DNA of 62,448 bases, from contig JAIRXA010000042.1 of assembly GCA_031268525.1 (NCBI GenBank), forward strand, positions 1 to 62,448, written 5' to 3'. Positions 18,307 through 27,534 of the stretch are shown here, one piece after another. Position 1 is the stretch's first letter. Every line of letters starts with the position of its first letter. Source of the stretch: Coriobacteriales bacterium (lineage in GTDB: Bacteria; Actinomycetota; Coriobacteriia; Coriobacteriales; UBA8131). Both the position numbers and the translations under genes were made by a program. Below the pieces are notes generated by a model, which was not told where the DNA came from, made no database searches, and was given only the letters and a program-made list of their open reading frames with translations.

Positions 18307-19791
18307 TCACACCGAACTGTCGTTGTCCGTCTCTTTCGCAAGTGTGGCCGCTCTTGCCTGTATCGCTGCCTGTTCCTTTTCTTCATTCCAATCGGGTTTC
18401 TTCATGAAGAAACCCAGGATCATGAGCACGATTGCGCCCGTAAGAGCTATACAGAGACCGTAGGTCATGCCTTGTTCCAGACCAAATACCCCGATGATGG
18501 CTGTGTAGGTTGCAATACCCAATACGCCACCAAAGTTCTGCGTGAGCTGAATGAGTGCATTGGATTGTTGCCGAATGCTCGGTTCAATCATAATCTGAGG
18601 CGCTGTGGCAGAAGTAATGTTGTTTGCATTGGCATACATGCCCCCCAAAAACATCAGGGCATAGATGACATAGAGATTCGCTCCGGGAACAAGTACGAAG
18701 ATGAAAGCAATGGTAATGACTACTCTCCAGGCTCCACTGAACCAGATGACGATGGGCTTTGCCGTACCAACTCTTGCTACCCAACGACCAAATATGGGAC
18801 CGAGGAAAAGACCGAGGATTGCATAGCACGAAACCGCAATGCTCGAAGCACCGGCTCCAACACCGAGAATATAAATGAGAAACATGGGCAAGAAGAAGGA
18901 GAGTGCCATTGAATCGAAGGGACCGAGAAAGTTTGCTGCAGCAAGTGCAATGGTATTTCGACTCTTAAACGCAGAACGAGGCACTATGGCGGCGTCACCT
19001 TTCTTTCTGATGACAAAGATTAAAACAATTAAAGCGATCAATGCGGCAGCCAGGAGAAGTATGTTAAAAGGAGTACCGAATTTTATGTAGTTGCCACCAA
19101 GAGATAAGGCAACTATCAGGCCGCCGAGTAAAACGATAATCGCCAAGGCTCCTGCAAGGTCGAACTTCCCCTGTACATACGATATCAGTTTCCCCTCTTC
19201 CCTGGTGATGCGAGCACCGAAGAAGACTATGATGGCAGAAATAATGAAGAGTGTTGCCTGAAACGCTGGGACAGATCGCCAGCCAAACAACTCAATGAAA
19301 CCACCCGTTAAAACCGGACCTATCAACGAACCAACTGAGAACATCGATGCTACAAGTCCCAGATAAAACCCCGCCTGTTTTTGGCTGAAGCAATCTCTGA
19401 CCATTGAGTAACCAAATGTATAGAGCGCTCCTGATTCGATGCCAAGTAAGGCCGATGGAATGATAAAGGCGACCATATTCGGAGCAATGATTCGGCATAT
19501 CAGGGCTACAGCGCCCAATAGGAAGGCCGTACAAAAACCAATGCGCTTGATGTGGGGGAATTTTGCTCCGACATAGCCAAAAAGAGGCATTGCTACCACG
19601 CTCAAAATGCCACCTATTGTCGCAGCCAATGAGTAGATTTCTTCCCCTCCTATATCCTGCGCCGCTACCGGAAGCAGTATTGAGTTACCCATGGCAATCG
19701 TAATGGCGGAGACCATACCAACATAGATGCCGACGACTGTCAGCATCTTTCGCGCTTGAGAATTCTTCTGGTAGGGATTCACTGCGTCCAT
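18307..19791 (-). CDS. MFS transporter, DHA2-like (third of three)
   Basis: 494 residues, a tandem paralogue of the transporter at 16707; long stretches are identical, including the loop before helix 7. The start at 19791 (MDAVNPY) has GGAG eight bases upstream; the frame open to 19830 adds 13 residues without a ribosome site. It is the first transporter of the three on the minus strand, so the promoter for the transporter run is probably in the 786-base gap to its right. Retaining two near copies suggests either dose effects or split substrate range. Confidence 0.9.
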   Translation of the reverse strand: MDAVNPYQKNSQARKMLTVVGIYVGMVSAITIAMGNSILLPVAAQDIGGEEIYSLAATIGGILSVVAMPLFGYVGAKFPHIKRIGFCTAFLLGAVALICRIIAPNMVAFIIPSALLGIESGALYTFGYSMVRDCFSQKQAGFYLGLVASMFSVGSLIGPVLTGGFIELFGWRSVPAFQATLFIISAIIVFFGARITREEGKLISYVQGKFDLAGALAIIVLLGGLIVALSLGGNYIKFGTPFNILLLAAALIALIVLIFVIRKKGDAAIVPRSAFKSRNTIALAAANFLGPFDSMALSFFLPMFLIYILGVGAGASSIAVSCYAILGLFLGPIFGRWVARVGTAKPIVIWFSGAWRVVITIAFIFVLVPGANLYVIYALMFLGGMYANANNITSATAPQIMIEPSIRQQSNALIQLTQNFGGVLGIATYTAIIGVFGLEQGMTYGLCIALTGAIVLMILGFFMKKPDWNEEKEQAAIQARAATLAKETDNDSSV

Positions 19792-20577
19792 TATTCCGTC
19801 TCCAATCCTTTCTTGCTCGTATGTGGGCATGCATTGCAGCTCTCTGTCTTTTTATTGACTGGTTTGAACAGAGCAGCGACTGGCTAACGTATGTAACTCA
19901 TCGTTTCATATTCAGCTATCAAGGTGCACCTATAAAACTTCTTGAAATACCCCTTGACTTCCATGGTTGGGTCGCTCGAAGCCCTCTTATTCATATTCCT
20001 CTCAGTGATATCTACCCTCTCAATTGTCAGGTCAATCTCTCCTGCTTCTCTGGGAAACAGGATGGTAACCATTTGAAAACCATCTGTTATTCTTATTCAA
20101 AAATGCAGCATTTGATATACGGCAAACTGTTTCCCAAAAGCCCTGAATTGGTGCACACTTTATAACCTGAGCCCGCAGATGGGCAAAGCGGTTTATGCCT
20201 TTCTACCAGCACAAATAGCTCTTGTGATGTCTCCAGGATAATCTTTGCAGCGAAACGGCTTTTACGGGGAGGTGCCTTCCTGGGCATTACTTCCCTCTTC
20301 AAGCCACTCGGTTGAGGCGATGAGGCCGATCAGTTGTGTGCGTCCCGCCACCAAGTCCATCAATACCCTCTCAATACCACGCATGCTCGAAACAGGGGCA
20401 GCGACAGGCGGGAAACAAAATGTGCACCAAAACACACAGGTAAAGCAACAGCTTGCTGTCTAGGGAAAGGCACGTATTGAGGAGATAATGGAAGTACCTT
20501 GTGGCTGGGTATTTCTCGTACCCACCCCTGAAGGAGCAGGATGAAAGGTAGATTCTTTTCGAGAGGAGAAGCATTTC
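19792..20577. other. Long divergent gap between MFS and second MDR gene
   Basis: 786 bases between divergently read genes, so it must hold promoters for both. No confident gene is present. A possible decayed UroD-like fragment occupies the right part (20262-20480, minus strand). GAGGAG at the far right edge is the ribosome site of the MDR gene. Open frames of 60-115 codons here look random. Confidence 0.6.
20262..20480 (-). pseudogene. Possible remnant of a UroD-like methyltransferase gene
   Basis: Minus-strand reading gives LPLFRACVVLRG in one frame and GIERVLMDLVAGRTQLIGLI in another, together resembling the block (..LFERAW.LRGMENLLMDMV..) of uroporphyrinogen-decarboxylase-family proteins, which include corrinoid methyltransferases. 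The frames would join exactly if a second copy of TATTGAGAGG had been lost, a 10-base slippage deletion. The second frame ends at a stop at 20262. Only about 60 residues can be followed, so this is a weak call. Confidence 0.3.
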
Positions 20578-21585
20578 ATGCGAGCAGCCATTTATCATGA
20601 TATACAGGATGTTTCTATTGAAGAGATACCGGATCTTCGCTGTGGAGCCAGGGACGTTCTGGTCAGGAATGTCCGGGCAGGCATCTGCGGCTCTGATGTT
20701 ACCGGCTATTTTAAGGGTGGTAAATATGCCGGAATTTATGAGGATAGACAGTTTGGCCACGAAAATGCGGGTCGTATAGTTGAAGTCGGAAAAGATGTTG
20801 AAGGATTCGGCGTTGGAGATAAGGTCTTTGTCAATCCCAATAGAGCCATTGCGCCAGGCGAGGGAGATATGCTTGGCGCTTTTTCTGAATATATTCTCGT
20901 GCCGAACGCAGAGGCCAATTACAACATATTTCTACTCCCTGAAAACATGAGTTACGATGTCGCTGTTTTGATTGAGCCTTTTTCTGTTGGCATACATGGA
21001 TATAATGTTGCAGGCGTGAAGCCAGATGACCATGTCGTCGTTTATGGGGTTGGAACGATCGGCATCAGCAGTATCTGTGGCCTCCTTGCCAAAGGCATCA
21101 AACCGGTCGCGATGGTAAGAAGCAATGCCAAAAGAGAGTTTCTTGAGCGAGCGGGAGCCATCGTGTGCAATATCAATGAAGTAGACCGGTTTGAATTTTT
21201 GAGAGAAACATTCGGAACAACACTTCATAGAAATCGCTATCCTGCAATCGATGTCGATCTTGTCATTGACGCTGCAGGCGGTCCTGAAATCGTTGCGGAT
21301 TTCCTTCAAATGTGTAAGCCGAAATCAAAGTTGTCAGTTCTTGCTGTCGTTTTTGAGCCATTTCCTGTACCGATGGCCCGTCTTATGAGTTCAGAAACGA
21401 TAATCATGGGATCCTGTGGTTTTAACGAGGAAGATGTCCTTGAGGCCATCGATAATTTGACTTCAGGCAAGACGCTGATGCCTGGGATCATTACAAGCCA
21501 CTACAAACTCGATCAGATCAATGAGGCGATCGTAATGGCACAAAACCGTGAAAAATCAATTAAAGTTCTTATTGATATGGAGTAG
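20578..21585 (+). CDS. Zinc-type MDR dehydrogenase (second copy)
   Basis: 335 residues with the MDR motifs GICGSDVTGYF and FGHENAGRIVEVG for the catalytic zinc and VYGVGTIGISSICG for NAD(P). The structural-zinc lobe is again absent (FVNPNRAIAPGEG). It differs strongly from the MDR gene at 11370, so it is not a recent duplicate. AGGAG lies nine bases before ATG 20578. It is followed after 66 bases by the VOC gene, probably in one transcript, and both read away from the transporters. Confidence 0.85.
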   Translation: MRAAIYHDIQDVSIEEIPDLRCGARDVLVRNVRAGICGSDVTGYFKGGKYAGIYEDRQFGHENAGRIVEVGKDVEGFGVGDKVFVNPNRAIAPGEGDMLGAFSEYILVPNAEANYNIFLLPENMSYDVAVLIEPFSVGIHGYNVAGVKPDDHVVVYGVGTIGISSICGLLAKGIKPVAMVRSNAKREFLERAGAIVCNINEVDRFEFLRETFGTTLHRNRYPAIDVDLVIDAAGGPEIVADFLQMCKPKSKLSVLAVVFEPFPVPMARLMSSETIIMGSCGFNEEDVLEAIDNLTSGKTLMPGIITSHYKLDQINEAIVMAQNREKSIKVLIDME

Positions 21586-21651
21586 TCTCCTTCGACACGT
21601 AAGCCATATCACCTCGGTCGTGCTGGAAGATCACTACAGAAGGGATGCCTT

Positions 21652-22173
21652 GTGCACGAAACACTACTGAATAAATATGCAATAAACCATATCGGATATT
21701 ACGTTAAAGATCTTGAGTTGGCCTGTAGAGAACATTCTGCTCTTTTCGGATCGGGTCCGTTCTTTTACCTGGGCGAACACACAATGACGAGTATCGCGAG
21801 AGGCAGGGAATATGAATATACCTCCCGAGCGGCTTTCGGACAATTTGGAGACCTTCAGATAGAGTTCATTCAGGTGATCAGCGACAACCCCAGTGCCTAT
21901 AAAGAAATGGAACGATTCGGCCTCAATCATTTTTCAATCTGGGTTGATAACGTGGATAGCGCAATTGAAGAATTCGAGAACGCGGGCTATGAAATCGCGA
22001 TGCGACTGAAATCAAGCGGAGGTGCCGAGATCATCTACTTTGATGGTGTAGAAAAATGGGGGCACTATCTGGAAGTCAGCGCTCCTGCCGAGGGTATGTA
22101 TGAGTACTTCAAGAAGGCCGCTGAAGACTGGGATGGCTCAGAACCCTATCGTAGGCTCAATATGGGTAAGTAA
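21652..22173 (+). CDS. VOC (glyoxalase/bleomycin-resistance fold) protein
   Basis: 173 residues, GTG start at 21652 with AAGGGA upstream. Opens with NHIGYYVKDLELACREHSALFG, the first beta-alpha-beta-beta-beta module, and has a second module starting GLNHFSIWVDNVDSAIEEFENAGYE. Candidate metal ligands are the His of NHIGYY, a Glu in LQIEFIQ, the His of NHFSIW and the Glu in YLEVS, the usual VOC metal pattern. It looks like the methylmalonyl-CoA-epimerase/lactoylglutathione-lyase-like branch, but the substrate is unknown. It closes the right end of the catabolic island. Confidence 0.82.
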   Translation: MHETLLNKYAINHIGYYVKDLELACREHSALFGSGPFFYLGEHTMTSIARGREYEYTSRAAFGQFGDLQIEFIQVISDNPSAYKEMERFGLNHFSIWVDNVDSAIEEFENAGYEIAMRLKSSGGAEIIYFDGVEKWGHYLEVSAPAEGMYEYFKKAAEDWDGSEPYRRLNMGK

Positions 22174-22226
22174 GATAGCAGAATAAAAGTATAGTATCAT
22201 CTTCTGCCTGAGGCGATCCAGTGGGC

Positions 22227-22706
22227 CTATTTGTGATAGGGCTCGCCAGCCAGTATCTTGAAGGCGCGGTAGATCTGTTCGAGCGCAACGACGCGGGCGA
22301 GCTGATGCGGCAGGGTGATGGCGCCAAAGGACATGCGCGCATCGGCACGCTTGAGCAAGGCGGAATCGAGTCCATGCGAACCGCCAATGAGGAAACGTAT
22401 CTGGGCCTGCCCCCGTATCTGTCGATCGCCGATCAAGGCGGCGATCTCCTCGCTCGTAAACGATCGCCCTGTGCGATCGAGAGCCACGAGCAACTCGCCG
22501 CCCTTCAATCGCGCGGCGATGAGCTCGCCTTCACGCTGAAGAGCCTGACGGGGATCATCGCTGTCCCAGGACCCCCGATCACTGATTTCCTCAATCCTGA
22601 CCTCGGCATAACGCACCAGACGCGTCAGATACTCCTCGCATGCTTCCACCCAGTAAGGTTCCCTGAGCTTGCCGACCGCAGTGATCGTAATACGTGTCGA
22701 GGGCAT
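22227..22706 (-). CDS. rlmH: 23S rRNA pseudouridine-1915 N3-methyltransferase
   Basis: A 159-residue SPOUT methyltransferase. The knot is clear: FLIGGSHGLDSALLKRAD, then MSFGAITLPHQLARVVALEQIYRAFKIL and the terminal GEPYHK that reaches the active site of the partner subunit. It modifies pseudouridine 1915 in helix 69 of the assembled ribosome. The start overlaps the end of the preceding gene by one base. It is the last gene of the long minus-strand run from mreB. Confidence 0.96.
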   Translation of the reverse strand: MPSTRITITAVGKLREPYWVEACEEYLTRLVRYAEVRIEEISDRGSWDSDDPRQALQREGELIAARLKGGELLVALDRTGRSFTSEEIAALIGDRQIRGQAQIRFLIGGSHGLDSALLKRADARMSFGAITLPHQLARVVALEQIYRAFKILAGEPYHK

Positions 22707-23395
22707 CAGCTGGCATCCTCGCTCAGCGTAAGCCGGGTGATCGAGCGCAGGTCCAACTCGCTACCCTCGCCGCCCTCACCGCCTTCAGCAGCAGCCCTGA
22801 GCAGCACCTCGGGTCGGATAGAGCCCTGCTCGCCGGATCGCAGGGTCATCGTGACCTCATAAAGCCCCGGCTCACCTGGCACAGGCATGAATTCAGGCGC
22901 TTGGATGATGGCGGTTTTGAGGTCGTAGGTCTTCAGTTTATTCTTACGCTTGACGCTCAACTCGCCTGTCTCCAACAGACGGGCCACCCCTGCACGCACA
23001 GTCTCTCTGAGCTCAGAAGACAGGGCGACCACCAACACATATGTTTCTACCACATGGGTCGCAGCCAGACCCCTGGCTTTTGGATCAACATACGACACAT
23101 CACGCACCTCCAGCCCCGGTGGGGCAACCTCTTGCAGAGCAATACGGGCGACGGGAGCCGGTACATACTCGGTCAGCCAAACGTCGAAGAGCTCGGCAAG
23201 GCCACAGGTCCCAACGGGTAGTGCCGGCCCGGGTGCATGGCGCATATGAGCAGAGAAGCCCTGAGTCACCACGGAGGGCAGTCCACTGCGGCGCACAAGG
23301 CGCTCCAGTGCCCGCGTGAGCTCGAGATGAGAGAGAAGTGCCAGCCGCCCTGTCTTTGCATAGCGTATCCTCAGGCGAAAATACCCCTCAGCCAC
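22706..23395 (-). CDS. Radical-SAM-associated protein (TIGR03936-like)
   Basis: 229 residues. The N-terminus FRLRIRYAKTGRL, then LSHLELTRALERLVRRSGLP and VTQGFSAHMR, is the signature of the small protein (DUF2344) always found next to TIGR03960 radical SAM proteins. Function is unproven; the pair is thought to act on tRNA or ribosomal components. Start: GTG 23395 has GGTGAG just upstream and lies inside the end of the radical SAM gene; GTG 23404 is an alternative, and the frame open to 23569 is not credible. The C-terminal third has a run of Gly/Glu (AAEGGEGGEGSE). Confidence 0.88.
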   Translation of the reverse strand: MAEGYFRLRIRYAKTGRLALLSHLELTRALERLVRRSGLPSVVTQGFSAHMRHAPGPALPVGTCGLAELFDVWLTEYVPAPVARIALQEVAPPGLEVRDVSYVDPKARGLAATHVVETYVLVVALSSELRETVRAGVARLLETGELSVKRKNKLKTYDLKTAIIQAPEFMPVPGEPGLYEVTMTLRSGEQGSIRPEVLLRAAAEGGEGGEGSELDLRSITRLTLSEDAS

Positions 23396-25268
23396 GGCGC
23401 TCACCCGCCAGATCGTTGCTGGCACCCGTCGCATCGCAGACACCACAGGCCGAGCAGTCTGCAAAACTGCAGTCCGCGGTCGTCTCCCCTGCAAGCGCAC
23501 GCGCACGTTCTCTGGCGAGCCAGCGGGCGTCAAGTCCCGCAGAGATGTGTCCCCAGGGCAGCGGCTCATTCACCTCGAAATTCCGTTCAGCCATCTCTGC
23601 CAGATCCTTGCCCGCCAGGACTGCTGCCCGCTCCCAGGCGGTCGCATCAAAGCGCTCGCTCCAGGCATCAAAGGTAGCCCCCGACCGGAAGGCAGCCTCG
23701 ATCAGCGTACTCCCATCCCTCCCGGCGCGTGCCAGAGCCGCCTCGATACGCGAGGCGGCAGGATCGTGCCAGTGTAGATCGATACCCTTATGGAGTCGCG
23801 CACTGCGCAGCAGCGTGACTCGTCGCTCAATTTCCTCCAAAGTGGGCTGTCCTTCCCACTGGAAGGGAGTCTGAGCCTTGGGTACGAAGACGGAAACGGA
23901 AACGCTCATGCGCACCTTGCTGCGTTGGTCATCGGCGACCGCCTCCTTCGCGGCGGCATAGGCACGATTTGCAAGTTCAACGATACCAAGCACATCTTCA
24001 TCGCGCTCTGACGGAAGCCCGAGCATGAAGTACAGTTTGCAGCGTCGCCAACCCGCCTCAAAAGCTCTTGTCACAGCGTCAAGCACATCCCCGTCGCTGA
24101 CATTTTTGTTGATACTGTCCCGCAGGCGTTGGGTACCTGCCTCGGGAGCAAAGGTCAATCCTGCCCTGCGCTGCCCAGCGACCAGATGCGCCATATCGAT
24201 CCCAAAGGCGTCGAGGCGCTGCGAGGGCAGACTGATACCAACACTCGTACCTTCCAGCACGCCGTTCAGGCGTCGCAGCAACTCCTCGATCCGCGAATGG
24301 TCGGTTGTAGAAAGTGAGGTCAGCGAGACTTCGTCAAAGCCCGTACAGGCAAGGCCCTCCGAGACAGCGCTGACGATGGTGTCTACTCGGCGCTCACGAA
24401 CGGGACGGCCCGTCATGCCCGCCTGGCAGAAGCGGCAACCACGCGCACAGCCACGCAGCACCTCGACCGTCAGGCGATCATGCGAAACCTCGGCATAGGG
24501 TACGATGACATCGGTGATGATGGGCCAGGAATCCAGGTTGCCGACGATACGCTTGGAGATACGCGAGGGAATACCCTGCCCAAGGGGCAGCAGTGCACCT
24601 GTCTCATCGGGGGCATACAGGGAAGGCACGTAGACACCCGGGATATGCGCCAGTTGCACAAACAGTTCCGAACGGCTCAGGCCCTCCTCAATACAGCGAC
24701 GATGCACGGCAATCAGCTCGGAGATGACCTCCTCGCCCTCGCCGATTACGAAGGCATCGAAGAAGGCGGCAATGGGCTCCGGGTTGTAGGCAACCGGTCC
24801 CCCACCGACGATGAGCGGCGTCAGGCCCTTGCGCTCATCGGCATGTAGAGGGATACCTGCCAGGTCAAGGGCCTCAAGGACATTCGTTGCCGCAAGTTCA
24901 TGAGACAGGGTGATTCCCAGGAAATCGAAGCCTGCAACCGAAGAGCAGCTCTCCAGAGAGAACAGGGGTATCCCTTGCTCGCGCATGAGCTGCGCCAGGT
25001 CGATCCAGGGCAGGAAGACACGCTCAGCGACACAGTCCTCAAGCCGCCAGATGGCGTCATACAGGATGGCAATCGCCTGATTTGCCTGGCCGATCTCATA
25101 GGTGTCAGGATAGAGCAGCGCTGCTCGATAGACAGGCTCTGGCGCCGTCGAACAGTCGGAAGAAAAGTCTACATGCCGTGCATTGTATTCATGGTCGATA
25201 TAGCGCGAGGGACGTTCGACGGTTGGCAGCAGGGGCTCCAGACGATCCCAGAGGGAGACGTCGCTCAT
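23388..25268 (-). CDS. TIGR03960-family radical SAM protein with B12-binding-like N-terminus
   Basis: 626 residues. N-terminal cobalamin-binding-like region with ALLYPDTYEIGQ and IVGGGPVAYNPEP, then a radical SAM barrel with LRGCARGCRFCQAG (CX3CX2C) binding the 4Fe-4S cluster, and FAPEAGTQRLRD in the barrel. The C-terminal stretch has further Cys (CSFADCSACGVC), a likely extra metal or cluster site. It overlaps the DUF697 gene by ATGA and the DUF2344-like gene by eight bases, so the three are tightly coupled. No biochemical role is established for the family. Confidence 0.92.
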   Translation of the reverse strand: MSDVSLWDRLEPLLPTVERPSRYIDHEYNARHVDFSSDCSTAPEPVYRAALLYPDTYEIGQANQAIAILYDAIWRLEDCVAERVFLPWIDLAQLMREQGIPLFSLESCSSVAGFDFLGITLSHELAATNVLEALDLAGIPLHADERKGLTPLIVGGGPVAYNPEPIAAFFDAFVIGEGEEVISELIAVHRRCIEEGLSRSELFVQLAHIPGVYVPSLYAPDETGALLPLGQGIPSRISKRIVGNLDSWPIITDVIVPYAEVSHDRLTVEVLRGCARGCRFCQAGMTGRPVRERRVDTIVSAVSEGLACTGFDEVSLTSLSTTDHSRIEELLRRLNGVLEGTSVGISLPSQRLDAFGIDMAHLVAGQRRAGLTFAPEAGTQRLRDSINKNVSDGDVLDAVTRAFEAGWRRCKLYFMLGLPSERDEDVLGIVELANRAYAAAKEAVADDQRSKVRMSVSVSVFVPKAQTPFQWEGQPTLEEIERRVTLLRSARLHKGIDLHWHDPAASRIEAALARAGRDGSTLIEAAFRSGATFDAWSERFDATAWERAAVLAGKDLAEMAERNFEVNEPLPWGHISAGLDARWLARERARALAGETTADCSFADCSACGVCDATGASNDLAGERRG

Positions 25269-26317
25269 TTCCCCACAGCCCCCTCGATCGCATTCTCATA
25301 AGCACCCTTCCCCTCGGCCAAAGCCGCATCACTGCTGTTTTCGCCCGCCTCAAGCGCGCTCGCCCTCACCGCGATCTCGGCCCCGCGCTCCCCCACCGCG
25401 ATCTCATGTCTGTTGGGCCCGGCCTCATGACCGGCAGATATTCGCCGAAAATACAGGACGGCAGCCTCTCCAAGCGCGAAGGTCACCCCGTAGCCGACGC
25501 CCGCCTTGATTGCCCAGCCAAACACGGGAACGACACCGACCAGCCGACGGGCCAATGCGCGTGCGCCAAGACCACTGGCTACGAGTATTGCCAGCTCCTT
25601 CAGGCGAGTATTGTCGATCGGCTCGCCCCAGGCGACGGCTATCTGCAGGACCATTTTCATCTGGTTCAGGGTCAGGACCGGTAAATCGGCACCGGGGATA
25701 AAGAAGGCAGCAGCGATTGCAGCGTTTTGCAGGGAAGTCGCCTGGATACGATCTCTGACGTAGGCATCTCTCACGAACCTGCTGTTACGCGCAAAAGGCA
25801 GGGCAAGCTTGGGCAGGCGACGCACGATCCAGGTCCCCAGACGCTCGAAAAGCTGCACCGGGTCGCTCTCTGCACCACCTTCGATTCCACCCGTAGTCTC
25901 GTCGATGGCCAAGCCGATGATCGCGGAGGGATCGAGGAGGCCATGATGCTCGCCCACCGCAGCCAGAAGGCGCTTTGCGTCGCGAGTCAGGATGACCGCC
26001 GGCACTCCCGCCTTGAGGGCCGCGATCATGACATCGACCGTCGCGGGATCGTCGACCACGCACAGGATGAGGAGGTCGCAGTCCTCCTCGATTGCAGACG
26101 CCTTGTCGTCCAACAGCCCGACTCGTACCCGCAGACTCTCCGTGACGGGTCGCAATTGCTCCCGGGCGACCGCCAACAGCGCGGCATCGAGTGAGCGGTC
26201 AAGCAGTACGGTCAGATGCAATTCGCGTGTGCTTTCCTCAAAGGTCATTCCAAGAGCCGAAGCCACCGCTTTCGGACTCACCGGCAATCTCAGACCTTTT
26301 TTCGTTGTGGCAGCCAT
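25265..26317 (-). CDS. DUF697-domain membrane-associated protein
   Basis: 350 residues. The C-terminal half is a DUF697 domain with two amphipathic or membrane segments (NAAIAAAFFIPGADLPVL and GWAIKAGVGYGVTFALGEAA). The N-terminal half has a Rossmann-like pattern (DLLILCVVDDPATVDVMIAA) without a P-loop, so it does not look like an active GTPase. DUF697 is often attached to GTPases. The start at 26317 has GAGAGG eight bases upstream; the frame continues to 26608 but overlaps rodA. The tail is Gly/Ala/Glu-rich. A role tied to cell envelope growth is suggested only by position between rodA and the radical SAM gene. Confidence 0.78.
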   Translation of the reverse strand: MAATTKKGLRLPVSPKAVASALGMTFEESTRELHLTVLLDRSLDAALLAVAREQLRPVTESLRVRVGLLDDKASAIEEDCDLLILCVVDDPATVDVMIAALKAGVPAVILTRDAKRLLAAVGEHHGLLDPSAIIGLAIDETTGGIEGGAESDPVQLFERLGTWIVRRLPKLALPFARNSRFVRDAYVRDRIQATSLQNAAIAAAFFIPGADLPVLTLNQMKMVLQIAVAWGEPIDNTRLKELAILVASGLGARALARRLVGVVPVFGWAIKAGVGYGVTFALGEAAVLYFRRISAGHEAGPNRHEIAVGERGAEIAVRASALEAGENSSDAALAEGKGAYENAIEGAVGK

Positions 26318-26331
26318 CGCATCCACCTCTC

Positions 26332-27525
26332 TCAGGACTTCGTCGAGCGATGGGACCAGACAGACAGGATCAGTCCCAGAGCCATGAAATTGACGACCAT
26401 GAACGAGGAACCCCAGCTGACAAAAGGCAGTGGTATCCCCGTAATCGGCATCAATCCGCAGGTCATTCCAATGTTTTCCAGTATCTGGAAGAGCCACATA
26501 CCCAGGATGCCAATGACAACAAGCGAACCAAAGAACTCTTTGGCGCTCAAGGCAACCCACATGCTCAGACCGAGCAGTGCGGCATACAGCAGGATGAGTC
26601 CCAGACAACCGACGAATCCAAGCTCTTCCGCCAGTACGCAGAAGATGAAATCGGTCGGTGCCTCAGGCAGGAATCCGAGGCCAGACTGCGTTCCCATCCC
26701 CAGGCCTTTACCGAACAGTCCACCCGAGCCGATCGCGATTTTCGCCTGTTTGATATTATAACCCACCCCGCTGGGGTCGAGATCCTCGTTCATGAAGACG
26801 AGAAGCCTGTTCTTCTGGTAGTCCTTGAGAAAGACATCATGACCGACCATCGAATCAAGCAGTGGATCCACCAGAAAGGCGATGACGATCAACGCAATGA
26901 TCACGAGAACGGTGACCACGAGCCATTTCCAGTCAGCACCACCCGCGAACAGCACGGCGAATCCAATGGCAAAGAGCACCATGCCCGAACCCATGTCTGG
27001 CTGCAGCATGATACAGGCGATGGGAATGAGCAGAATACCGAGGCAGCGCAGGTAGCTGCGCAGCGAATCGATGCGCCCACCAGAGCGCCCCACAAGCGCC
27101 GCCATCATCAGGATGGTCACAAGCTTTGCGAGCTCTCCGGGCTGTATCTGCTGGCCAAAAAGACTGATCCAGCTCCGTGCCCCGTTGACCGTTACGCCAA
27201 TGATCGGGAAGAGAGGGGCAAGGATAAGCAGGATATCGATGATAAGCAGGGGTAGGAAAAAAGCGGAGATGCGGCGATAGTCAAGACGCCAGAGAACGAC
27301 GAGGAGTACCGCGCCGATGCCAACACCCGTCACCTGACGATTGAAGGTGTACTCAGGTGAGCCCGAGATCGCCGAGGAGAGGATGAGCAGGCCGTAACCG
27401 GTCAAGGCTGCGATGGTCAACAGCAGAGGTATGTTGGCAAGGTAAACAATTCGCTTGAGGCGCGCCGAGAAGGCCCCGGGAACCGCGAGCGGCGTAGGCG
27501 ATTCTATGCGAGGAGTGACCGGCAT
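26332..27525 (-). CDS. rodA: Peptidoglycan glycosyltransferase RodA (SEDS family)
   Basis: 397 residues with about ten membrane helices. SEDS motifs: INPGELAKL-type stretch here as IQPGELAKL, GLFGKGLGMGTQ, LPEAPTDFIF with the catalytic-region Asp, and the late PLPFVSWGSSFMVVNF. RodA polymerises glycan strands for side-wall growth together with the class B PBP encoded just upstream (mrdA, ten bases apart). Placed in the mre cluster, as in most rod-shaped bacteria. Confidence 0.95.
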   Translation of the reverse strand: MPVTPRIESPTPLAVPGAFSARLKRIVYLANIPLLLTIAALTGYGLLILSSAISGSPEYTFNRQVTGVGIGAVLLVVLWRLDYRRISAFFLPLLIIDILLILAPLFPIIGVTVNGARSWISLFGQQIQPGELAKLVTILMMAALVGRSGGRIDSLRSYLRCLGILLIPIACIMLQPDMGSGMVLFAIGFAVLFAGGADWKWLVVTVLVIIALIVIAFLVDPLLDSMVGHDVFLKDYQKNRLLVFMNEDLDPSGVGYNIKQAKIAIGSGGLFGKGLGMGTQSGLGFLPEAPTDFIFCVLAEELGFVGCLGLILLYAALLGLSMWVALSAKEFFGSLVVIGILGMWLFQILENIGMTCGLMPITGIPLPFVSWGSSFMVVNFMALGLILSVWSHRSTKS

Positions 27526-27534
27526 CTGATCGCC

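Noticed and set aside
19821..20165. 114-residue plus-strand frame in the 786-base gap
   Set aside because: No ribosome site, no recognisable domain, and overlaps the MFS start on the other strand.
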